Program-made: the position numbers and the translations under genes
Part shown: positions 1 through 5,699 of the stretch, piece after piece
How positions within the stretch are numbered: the first letter of the stretch is position 1
Layout: each line of letters begins with the position of its first letter
Assembly: GCA_021780545.1 (NCBI GenBank)
Contig: JAJXYP010000032.1
Location: 1-18,560 of the forward strand
Length of the DNA stretch: 18,560 bases
Direction: 5' to 3'
Source: a bacterium
GTDB lineage: Bacteria > Patescibacteriota > Minisyncoccia > UBA6257 > 2-01-FULL-56-20
The notes under the pieces: generated by a model
Told to the model about the DNA's origin: nothing
Seen by the model: only the letters and a program-made list of their open reading frames with translations
Database searches by the model: none

Positions 1-1
1 G

Positions 2-874
2 CCGGACACGTTCAAGGCGCAGAGGCGTGGCGGTAAAGGGTTAATTGGATCCGACGTGGCCGAAGATGACATTCTTTCGCATTTTTTCAGCGCGCGAACG
101 CACGATAATGTGCTGTTCTTTACGGATCGCGGGCGCGTATTTCAGACGAAGGTGCACGAAATCCCGCAGGCAACGCGGACGTCCAAGGGTCGGGCGATTC
201 AGAATTTCCTGGAACTTCCCGCTGAGGAAACGGTGAGTGCCATCGTGAATTATTCCGGCAAGAACGAACGGAATAAGTTTCTAATGATGGCCACCAAGGC
301 GGGGATTATCAAGAAGACTCCATTGACCGACTTCGAAAATATCCGCCGAACGGGCATCATCGCGATCAAGATTAAGAAAGGGGATCAGCTAAAGTGGGCG
401 CGCCTGACCGGCGGCGCAGATCAGGCAGTTCTCGCGACGCGGCAGGGGCAATCGATTCGATTCGATGAAAAACAAGTCCGTTCGATGGGACGGGCGGCTG
501 CCGGCGTTAGGGCCATCAGGCTCAAGAAACAGAACGACGCCGTTGCCGGTTTTGATATAATTACTAAAGGAGAGGACGCAAAGCTATTGGTTGTTATGGA
601 AAACGGCTTCGCCAAACAGACGCCTCTCGCGGAATACAAAGCGCAGGGCCGCGGTGGTTCCGGAATTAAAACGGCGGAGATTACGCCAAAGACCGGGCCG
701 GTGATCTCCGCGCATGTGGTTACGGAAGAAAAAGAGATATTCGCGCTTTCGGCGAAAGGGCAGATGATCAGAACGGAGCTTGCGGCGGTGCGTATAACCG
801 GCCGTTCGGCGCAGGGCGTTCGGATCATGAATCTGAATGCCGGCGATCGGATTGCGGGAACAATCGTCGCTTAG
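2..874 (+). CDS. gyrA: DNA gyrase subunit A, C-terminal part (5' end outside window)
   Basis: This is the C-terminal DNA-wrapping domain of DNA gyrase A, which lets gyrase introduce negative supercoils using ATP together with GyrB. The reading frame is already open at the window edge. It carries the GyrA box QRRGGKG at 20-40, the motif that separates GyrA from ParC. The remaining roughly 290 residues show repeated beta-pinwheel blades, recognisable by recurring patterns such as NVLFFTDRGRVFQTK, KFLMMATKAGIIKKT and LLVVMENGFAKQTPL. The N-terminal catalytic half with the active tyrosine lies upstream and is not visible. The stop is TAG at 872-874, 33 nt before the next gene, so the solute-binding protein gene could be read through from gyrA. 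The family call is secure; GyrA over ParC rests on the intact box. Confidence 0.95.
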   Translation, partial: PDTFKAQRRGGKGLIGSDVAEDDILSHFFSARTHDNVLFFTDRGRVFQTKVHEIPQATRTSKGRAIQNFLELPAEETVSAIVNYSGKNERNKFLMMATKAGIIKKTPLTDFENIRRTGIIAIKIKKGDQLKWARLTGGADQAVLATRQGQSIRFDEKQVRSMGRAAAGVRAIRLKKQNDAVAGFDIITKGEDAKLLVVMENGFAKQTPLAEYKAQGRGGSGIKTAEITPKTGPVISAHVVTEEKEIFALSAKGQMIRTELAAVRITGRSAQGVRIMNLNAGDRIAGTIVA

Positions 875-907
875 ATTCTGGTCCCGCGGCGAAGCAGAAA
901 AGCGGGC

Positions 908-2224
908 ATGAAATTCACCCAACGACAATTAGCGATCATATTGATTGCCGGCCTCGTGGTGGTTGGCGGGCTTGGCGTTTTCTATTTCGGCTTGAGAGGC
1001 TCGTCAAGCCAGAGCGCAAAATTGACACTTACGGCCTGGGGGACCGATCCAAAGACTGTTTTCGATGCGCTATCGACGGCATATAAGACATATGCCCCGA
1101 ACACCACTATTGATTACACGCAAATTGATCCGGCAAGTTATCAAAGCATACTTCTCAAGGCATTTGCGGCGGGAACCGGGCCAGATATTTTTGAACTCAA
1201 AAATCACGACCTAGGAAAATGGATATCGGAAACAGCAGCTCTGCCCACATCATTTTCCTCACAGTTCAACCTTGCGATGCTCCAACAGAATTTTCCTGAC
1301 GTGGTAAGCCAGGATTTTGTAACAGGCGGGAATATTTATGCGATGCCGCTCGATCTTGACACCATGGTTATGTATTATAACAAAGATCTCTTTAATACGG
1401 CCGGGATTGTTTACCCGCCGAAAACATGGAATGATTTTGAGGCTGATATTCCGAAGTTGAGGATTTTGAACAGCCAGGGCCAGATTACCCAGGCGGCGGC
1501 GGCGATCGGAGGATCGCAGACGAGCATCGCCGATGCTCCAGATATTGTATTTCTTTTAATGCTGCAGAATGGAACGACTATGGTAAGTAACGGCGGCACG
1601 ACTGCGGCGTTTGATAATACCGACGGAGAAAATAATAACCCCGGTCTTACTGCGTTCAATTTTTACCTGCAGTTCGCCAATCCTTCTTCTCCTTATTACA
1701 CTTGGAATGACGGCATGGGGAACGCGTTGCAAAGTTTCGCTTCGGGGGAAACATCTATTTTATTTGATTATGGGTCTGCGATGTCCACCTTTAAGCAGAA
1801 GGCGCCGTTTCTCCATTATGGCATCGCGCCAATGCCTCAGCCGGCCAGCGCTACGATTGCGGTGAATTATCCGAGCTACGAGGGCCTGGCGGTTTCGCGG
1901 GCGGGTCAGATTATGCCCGCATGGTCATTCGTGCTTTACGTGACTTCGAATCCGGCTGCCGAGAATGTTTACGGGACAAACATGGGCGAGATGCCAGCGA
2001 ACCGCGCCACTATTGCTACGGCTATGAGCGACGCGACATACGGCGTGTTCGCCTCGCAGGCCTTGACGGCGCGGTCGTGGTATGAAGCAGACAGCACTCA
2101 AATCGATACTATTATGAACACGGCGATTCAGAACGTACTGGGTGGAACGATGGATTCGTCGAATGCGCTTGGCGTCGCAGCGACGGCAATTACCGGGGTG
2201 ATGCAGAATGCGGGCAATCAGTGA
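908..2224 (+). CDS. Membrane-anchored extracellular solute-binding protein (family 1-like)
   Basis: The 438-residue protein resembles family 1 substrate-binding proteins of ABC importers (maltose/oligosaccharide type). It has one hydrophobic helix at about residues 8-27 and no lipobox cysteine, so it is probably held by an uncleaved N-terminal anchor. Family-like features are the opening strand LTLTAWGTDP, the segment GTGPDIFELKNHDLGKW, and the MPLDLDTMVMYYNKDLF segment typical of the hinge and domain-2 entry in these binding proteins. No ABC permease or importer ATPase is in the window; the only ABC ATPase is FtsE. The ligand cannot be predicted. The start is the first ATG after gyrA, with no good Shine-Dalgarno. 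The stop TGA overlaps the GTG start of the next gene (GTGA), which suggests translational coupling with the pilin-like cluster. Confidence 0.85.
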   Translation: MKFTQRQLAIILIAGLVVVGGLGVFYFGLRGSSSQSAKLTLTAWGTDPKTVFDALSTAYKTYAPNTTIDYTQIDPASYQSILLKAFAAGTGPDIFELKNHDLGKWISETAALPTSFSSQFNLAMLQQNFPDVVSQDFVTGGNIYAMPLDLDTMVMYYNKDLFNTAGIVYPPKTWNDFEADIPKLRILNSQGQITQAAAAIGGSQTSIADAPDIVFLLMLQNGTTMVSNGGTTAAFDNTDGENNNPGLTAFNFYLQFANPSSPYYTWNDGMGNALQSFASGETSILFDYGSAMSTFKQKAPFLHYGIAPMPQPASATIAVNYPSYEGLAVSRAGQIMPAWSFVLYVTSNPAAENVYGTNMGEMPANRATIATAMSDATYGVFASQALTARSWYEADSTQIDTIMNTAIQNVLGGTMDSSNALGVAATAITGVMQNAGNQ

Positions 2225-2751
2225 ACGATGCGATGAAAATGAAACGTACAAAAATCGGTTTCGCCATGAATGCCCTCGCGCGGCATCCCGGAGCGATGAT
2301 TATTGCCGTCGGTGCGCTGGCGGTTCTATTTGCAGCCCCTGTAGCGGCACTGGCTGATCATACGGCGATCAAAAGCATGGTTTTTAATCCGAATATTATT
2401 GCCGGCCCGCTCACCGTGTGTGTCGGGGCGACTTCGACGAATGTGGGCAAAACGCAGCTCCCGGTATGCACCAATCTGTGCGACTTCGTAGCGCAGGTTG
2501 CCCAGGTTATCTATTATGTGATCGGTTTTGTTATCTGGATCATCGTGCCACTTTTTGCCGCCATCGGCGGCATTATGATCATGCTGGGCGGTGCGAGTCC
2601 CGAAATGGTGAGTCGCGGTCGGGGCACTATTTTGGGGGCGGTCTGGGGCTTGGTTATTGTTTTATGCGCTTGGCTGATCGTCGCCACCTTTGTTCATGTA
2701 ATAGGGATCACGGGAGTTGGCGGTTTTGGAACGGCAACATGTTCTCTATAA
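2221..2751 (+). CDS. TrbC/VirB2-like (T4SS pilin-type) small membrane protein 1
   Basis: The 176-residue protein has an N-terminal hydrophobic segment (about 25-46) that resembles a signal peptide ending in VAALA. A two-helix hairpin follows (about 91-123 and 135-161), separated by the short polar turn GGASPEMVSRGRG. This is the layout of the small pilin-like family common in Candidate Phyla Radiation genomes. Cys87 lies just before helix 1 and Cys174 two residues from the C-terminus, so both ends of the hairpin carry a cysteine; Cys67, Cys83 and Cys149 are additional. The GTG start overlaps the preceding stop; ATG codons at 2233 and 2239 are alternative starts. The last codons form a TATAAT (2747-2752) in front of the next gene. 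Whether it polymerises is unknown, and no secretion ATPase is nearby. Confidence 0.75.
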   Translation: MNDAMKMKRTKIGFAMNALARHPGAMIIAVGALAVLFAAPVAALADHTAIKSMVFNPNIIAGPLTVCVGATSTNVGKTQLPVCTNLCDFVAQVAQVIYYVIGFVIWIIVPLFAAIGGIMIMLGGASPEMVSRGRGTILGAVWGLVIVLCAWLIVATFVHVIGITGVGGFGTATCSL

Positions 2752-2752
2752 T
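2747..2752 (+). promoter_or_regulatory. Possible -10 box for the M15-like/pilin fusion gene
   Basis: A perfect TATAAT overlaps the TAA stop (2749-2751) of the upstream gene. Normal spacing would start RNA near 2759, leaving a leader of about 6 nt before the ATG at 2765. There is no TGn extension and no good -35, so the match could be chance in a sequence constrained by the stop codon. Confidence 0.4.
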
Positions 2753-2764
2753 TGAGCGCTTCTC

Positions 2765-3613
2765 ATGCAGCTTTTTAAAAAAACAAATCAATCGCTTTCA
2801 TGCCTCTTCCTCGTATTAGTTTTGGTCATCTTGGCGCCGGCTGCGATCGCTTATGGAGATGTGTCGATCAATGGGAGCATCCCCGGTATGCAAAATGTAT
2901 CCACTTCGGGGCCCTGTGGATGGATCGTCGGCTTCTATAATTTCGCCCTCATCGCCGCCGGGCTGCTGGCATTCGGATCAATTGTGTACGGAGGTCTTCG
3001 TTATGCGACATCGCAAGGGAATCCGCAAGCGCAAAGCGACGGACGCTCCTGGATTTGGAGCGCACTAATCGGTACCTTGCTGCTGGCTGGAGCATACGTG
3101 ATTCTCTATACGGTGAATCCGAGCCTGGTGACGTGTCAGCTGCCGAATGTGTCAAAAGTAGGCGTTGCAGTCGGAACTACCGCAGCTCCTCCGTCAACGC
3201 CAGCGCCCTCGGCGCTTGCTCCTGGCCAGTGTGCCGGTGGACCCTGCCAGACATTGCCAAGCCAGTGGTGTCAAGATAGCGCAAAAACGCATTGTGGCGC
3301 TTCAGCGGCAATGGTCGCCGTGGTCAGTTGCATCGCGCAACATGATCCGAATTTCCGCGTCACCGAAGCGATGCCGCCGACCGATCCTCATTTAGACCCA
3401 GCTCATAACGATGGGTGTGCAATCGATGTTAGCGTAGGGAGCGGTTGCAGCGGAATCCAGCCGTTTGAAAATGCAGCGCAAGCTTGCGGAGAGGGCCCTA
3501 ATAATGTATTAAACGAATATGCTGATGCCAAATGCCCGGGCGCCAAAAGCTTCGCCACAACAAAAGGGAATAATATTCACCTCGATATTCCGCACGGGAC
3601 TGGCGGTTGTTAA
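2765..3613 (+). CDS. Pilin-like membrane hairpin fused to a C-terminal M15/hedgehog-type zinc-peptidase-like domain
   Basis: The 282-residue protein has three parts. Residues 1-30 look like a signal peptide ending in AIA. Residues 51-124 form a T4SS-pilin-type two-helix hairpin (helices about 55-80 and 95-116, with a polar loop around SQGNPQAQSDGR), with Cys51 before and Cys124 after it. After a Pro/Ala/Thr linker (139-155) comes a cysteine-rich domain with H214-x-x-G-x-A-x-D221 and H272-x-D. These match the zinc ligands of M15 peptidases and the related hedgehog/DD-peptidase fold, which cut or bind peptidoglycan stem peptides. The glutamate three residues before the last histidine in VanX-type enzymes is absent (Asn269), so activity is uncertain; M15A/YcbK-like members that use HxH or HxD motifs are a better comparison. 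The many cysteines suggest an exported, disulfide-bonded domain. The pilin part is a confident call; the peptidase part is motif-based. Confidence 0.7.
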   Translation: MQLFKKTNQSLSCLFLVLVLVILAPAAIAYGDVSINGSIPGMQNVSTSGPCGWIVGFYNFALIAAGLLAFGSIVYGGLRYATSQGNPQAQSDGRSWIWSALIGTLLLAGAYVILYTVNPSLVTCQLPNVSKVGVAVGTTAAPPSTPAPSALAPGQCAGGPCQTLPSQWCQDSAKTHCGASAAMVAVVSCIAQHDPNFRVTEAMPPTDPHLDPAHNDGCAIDVSVGSGCSGIQPFENAAQACGEGPNNVLNEYADAKCPGAKSFATTKGNNIHLDIPHGTGGC

Positions 3614-3628
3614 AAAAGCTTTATCAGC

Positions 3629-4177
3629 ATGAGAAAAATAATTATTGGAAGTATCGTTGGCGCGTTAGCGTTTTTGATTGCTGGGATTTTTTACCTGGGT
3701 CGGAATACGGGACAAGATTCAAGGGTTCCGGCTCAGTCGGGTGCGACGCTCCCTTTGGCTGCCCCCTTGTCTACGGGGAATGGTGCGGATTTATCAATGC
3801 CAAGCGACACTGCTTCATCGACGCCAACGGGAGCTACGCTTACGATAGGAACGAATCAGGGATCGATAACGGTAAAGAATTTTTATCTCTCTAATCCACA
3901 GATCAACGAGGCGGGAGATTATGTCCTTGAAACAACAACTAACTACGCGATAGTTTATTTGCCAACTTATTCTGGATTTTGGATTGGGGTGAGTAGTACC
4001 CCCTTCTCATCATGGAGGATCCCGGCCGAAGCGGATTTCCTGAGTCTTTTGGCTATTACCAAGTCGCAGGCCTGCGACTTAAGCGTGAGCGAAGGGGTGA
4101 TATATTCGCCGAGCAATCCGGATGACGGCAGTTCCTTCCCACTAAGCTTTTGCGGTAACGCTTTCCAGGGTCGGTGA
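3629..4177 (+). CDS. Small membrane-anchored protein of unknown function
   Basis: The 182-residue protein has a positively charged start, one transmembrane helix (about 5-23), a Thr/Ser/Pro/Ala-rich linker (about 30-70) and a compact outer domain of about 110 residues. That domain contains a tryptophan/tyrosine-rich stretch (YSGFWIGVSSTPFSSWR) and a C-terminal block with Cys149 (SQACDLSV) and Cys175 (LSFCGN) that could form a disulfide. I recognise no characterised family, although I associate the ACDLSV...LSFC pattern with small anchored proteins beside pilin-like genes in Parcubacteria. This is from memory and unverified. It begins 15 nt after the preceding gene. No enzymatic motif is visible, and a structural or assembly role in the surface cluster is only a guess. 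Confidence 0.65.
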   Translation: MRKIIIGSIVGALAFLIAGIFYLGRNTGQDSRVPAQSGATLPLAAPLSTGNGADLSMPSDTASSTPTGATLTIGTNQGSITVKNFYLSNPQINEAGDYVLETTTNYAIVYLPTYSGFWIGVSSTPFSSWRIPAEADFLSLLAITKSQACDLSVSEGVIYSPSNPDDGSSFPLSFCGNAFQGR

Positions 4178-4190
4178 AATATGATATACT
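4162..4190 (+). promoter_or_regulatory. Promoter upstream of the three tandem pilin-like genes
   Basis: TTTCCA (4162-4167), a 17-nt spacer, and TATACT (4185-4190) preceded by TGA (4182-4184), giving an extended -10. The predicted start is near 4197, leaving a leader of about 92 nt before the ATG at 4289. It lies mostly inside the last codons of the previous gene and just past its stop. Confidence 0.6.
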
Positions 4191-4201
4191 CACATAGTGA
4201 G
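4189..4201 (+). promoter_or_regulatory. Small inverted repeat at the predicted transcription start
   Basis: CTCAC-ATA-GTGAG is a perfect 5-bp inverted repeat overlapping the end of the -10 box and the predicted start. It could be an operator or a 5' hairpin. The arms are short, so chance is possible. Confidence 0.3.
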
Positions 4202-4262
4202 CGGAGAGCTGATAGATTTTATAGATTCTTTTTGGGTAGGTTTATCGGTTAATACGGTCGAT

Positions 4263-4272
4263 GGTCGAGAAA
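4263..4272 (+). repeat. Shared leader motif, copy 1 (GGTCGAGAAA)
   Basis: This copy starts 26 nt upstream of the ATG of the first tandem pilin-like gene. Related copies precede the next two paralogues (GGTCGGGAAA at 4691, GGTCGAAAA at 5208). It may be a regulatory RNA element or a relic of duplication that included the leader. Confidence 0.45.
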
Positions 4273-4288
4273 AAGGTAATTTATCGTT

Positions 4289-4669
4289 ATGAAACATAAA
4301 TTAATGTCGGGAGGGTCCGCCCTTGGGATGTGGTTATTTTCCGTGATAACCGCCGTTGCCGCCGACCCTACTGGGAGCGCGAATAATATTACATCTCCGA
4401 TAACATCGGCTCAGGCGGTCGTGGATTTAATGTGCAGAATTTTCGCCTGGATGTTTTATTCTTTGATGGCGCTGTCGTTCATTATGATTCTCTTTGCCGC
4501 GTTCAACTATATTACCGGAGGAGACAACGCCGAGAAGATCGGGAAAGCCAACAAAATCATCCTGTACGCGGCCATCGGAGTTACTGTAGCATTGATTGCA
4601 AAAGGATTTCCTTATATTGTGGCTACGTTCGTAGGGGGTACCTATTCATTTTCATTATCAAAATGTTAA
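4289..4669 (+). CDS. TrbC/VirB2-like pilin-type membrane protein, tandem paralogue A
   Basis: The 126-residue protein has a signal-like N-terminus ending around AVAA (residue 25), then a short exposed segment. The two-helix core has helix 1 at about 50-75 (FAWMFYSLMALSFIMILFAA), a polar loop with GGDNAEKIGKANK, and helix 2 at about 89-117. Cys49 sits just before helix 1 and Cys126 is the last residue. It aligns by eye over the whole core with the next two genes, so the three arose by tandem duplication. VirB2/TrbC-like pilins of type IV secretion systems have this topology, but no other secretion genes are present. It has a predicted leader of about 92 nt, unlike the nearly leaderless genes elsewhere in the window. 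Confidence 0.8.
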   Translation: MKHKLMSGGSALGMWLFSVITAVAADPTGSANNITSPITSAQAVVDLMCRIFAWMFYSLMALSFIMILFAAFNYITGGDNAEKIGKANKIILYAAIGVTVALIAKGFPYIVATFVGGTYSFSLSKC

Positions 4670-4690
4670 TTATCCAAATAATATTGAAAA

Positions 4691-4700
4691 GGTCGGGAAA
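4691..4700 (+). repeat. Shared leader motif, copy 2 (GGTCGGGAAA)
   Basis: This copy starts 28 nt before the ATG at 4719, in the 49-nt gap after paralogue A. A TTGAAA just upstream (4684-4689) has no well-placed -10 partner, so this gene is probably co-transcribed with paralogue A. Confidence 0.45.
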
Positions 4701-4718
4701 GCTTCAATTAGATTAACG

Positions 4719-5147
4719 ATGAAAACTATATTAAATAAATTCCGGGTTCGGATATCCGGATTTTATGCAGTTCTGCCTTTGCCATTACTGGCTTTCATGC
4801 TTAATAGTACCATCAGTAACCCAAGTTATCCGTTGCCGGCCGGGTCCGATGCGGGTGGCGGGCTGACTCCTCCGCCGCCGGTCAGTACCATGCAGAATTT
4901 GCTGGATTTGACCTGTGTTGTTTTTGGTTGGCTGTTTTATTTTCTGATCGCCCTTACGGTAGTGTTTATTGTTATTGCGGCATATCGCTATCTTACGGCT
5001 TCCGGCAATCCCGAAAAAATAAAAGGCGCAACAAATACCATTTTATATGCGGCGATTGCGGTTGCGGTGGCGTTGTTGGCGAAGTCACTCCCGCTCATCG
5101 TTGGCGACTTCCTGGGGGCTATCAGTCCGGCTCTATTGGCTTGTTAA
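4719..5147 (+). CDS. TrbC/VirB2-like pilin-type membrane protein, tandem paralogue B
   Basis: The 142-residue protein has an N-terminal hydrophobic segment (about 13-30), then a Pro/Gly-rich exposed stretch (about 35-56, including a run of prolines). The conserved core follows: Cys66 directly before helix 1 (FGWLFYFLIALTVVFIVIAA), a polar loop with SGNPEKIKGATN, helix 2 (ILYAAIAVAVALLAKSLPLIV) and a C-terminal Cys142. The core is closest to paralogue C (WLFYFL-ALTV-FIV-AA in both). The longer linker between export signal and hairpin is the main difference from A and C and would be exposed outside the membrane. The assumed role is as a subunit of a membrane or surface assembly; there is no direct evidence for filament formation. 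Confidence 0.8.
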   Translation: MKTILNKFRVRISGFYAVLPLPLLAFMLNSTISNPSYPLPAGSDAGGGLTPPPPVSTMQNLLDLTCVVFGWLFYFLIALTVVFIVIAAYRYLTASGNPEKIKGATNTILYAAIAVAVALLAKSLPLIVGDFLGAISPALLAC

Positions 5148-5161
5148 ACGCAGCAACTCGA

Positions 5162-5190
5162 TTGGCGTTTTAGGGGAAGGGTGCTATACT
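5162..5190 (+). promoter_or_regulatory. Promoter of tandem paralogue C
   Basis: TTGGCG (5162-5167), a 17-nt spacer, and TATACT (5185-5190) preceded by TGC, giving an extended -10. The predicted start is near 5197, with a leader of about 32 nt containing the GGTCGAAAA motif. The arrangement is nearly the same as the promoter at 4162-4190. Confidence 0.65.
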
Positions 5191-5207
5191 AGCTTTGTAT
5201 CCGGAAA

Positions 5208-5216
5208 GGTCGAAAA
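5208..5216 (+). repeat. Shared leader motif, copy 3 (GGTCGAAAA)
   Basis: This copy starts 21 nt before the ATG at 5229. It lies inside the predicted transcript leader, so it could act as RNA. It is too far from the ATG to be an ordinary Shine-Dalgarno sequence. Confidence 0.45.
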
Positions 5217-5228
5217 TCGCACGAAATC

Positions 5229-5618
5229 ATGAAAAAAGCCATCGCTTTTACCAAGGAATTCGGTATCTCGATTTTATCGCTTGCTTTGCCTGTTTTGGCT
5301 TCGGCTCAGATTCCGGTTCCGGTTCCTCCGACGCCAAGCACAGCTCCGGGCGCACAGATTAACAGTGTGCAGAGCGTCCTGAATATCGTTTGCGTTGTTT
5401 TTAGCTGGTTGTTTTACTTCCTTGTCGCTTTGACGGTCATATTTATCGTCCTCGCGGCGTTCAAGTACCTCTTTGCCGGCGGAGATGCGGAGAAAGTCAA
5501 GGCAGCAGGGAGTATGTTGTTGTATGCGGCGGTTGCGGTAGGTGTTGCACTTTTGGCGCGCGCCATTCCGCTTGTTATCGCCAACTTCCTTGGTGCGGGG
5601 ACCCTTTCGACCTGTTAG
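5229..5618 (+). CDS. TrbC/VirB2-like pilin-type membrane protein, tandem paralogue C
   Basis: The 129-residue protein has a signal peptide ending near LASAQ (about residue 27) and a Pro/Val-rich short segment (IPVPVPPTPSTAP). The conserved hairpin follows: Cys55 before helix 1 (FSWLFYFLVALTVIFIVLAA), loop GGDAEKVKAAGS, helix 2 (MLLYAAVAVGVALLARAIPLVI), and Cys129 as the last residue. It has its own extended -10 promoter and is the last gene of the cluster, ending 29 nt before a strong terminator hairpin. As the gene with the clearest promoter it may be the most highly expressed subunit, but this is only inferred from promoter quality. The cysteine spacing (74 residues) is close to that of A (77) and B (76). 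Confidence 0.8.
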   Translation: MKKAIAFTKEFGISILSLALPVLASAQIPVPVPPTPSTAPGAQINSVQSVLNIVCVVFSWLFYFLVALTVIFIVLAAFKYLFAGGDAEKVKAAGSMLLYAAVAVGVALLARAIPLVIANFLGAGTLSTC

Positions 5619-5647
5619 TTAGTCGAAAACACTAAGAAGAGAAGATA

Positions 5648-5685
5648 TGCAAAGCGGCCTCGATGGGGGGCCGCTTTGCATTTAA
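5648..5685. terminator. Convergent (bidirectional) rho-independent terminator
   Basis: A perfect 12-bp stem, TGCAAAGCGGCC (5648-5659) with GGCCGCTTTGCA (5669-5680), closes a 9-nt loop. A T-rich tail follows on the plus strand. On the minus strand the flank is TATCTTCTCTTCTTA, moderately T-rich. It lies between paralogue C and the convergent radC, so it probably serves both. Confidence 0.85.
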
Positions 5686-5699
5686 TCAGCCAAATATCC

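Noticed and set aside
2..874. ParC (topoisomerase IV) instead of GyrA
   Set aside because: The GyrA box QRRGGKG is intact, which ParC normally lacks.
908..2224. Part of an ABC sugar importer operon
   Set aside because: No permease or importer ATPase is adjacent; FtsE is the only ABC ATPase and its motifs and overlap with ftsX assign it to division.
2221..5618. Complete conjugative type IV secretion system
   Set aside because: Only VirB2/TrbC-like subunits are present; no VirB4, VirB6, VirB8-10, VirD4 or relaxase lies in the window.
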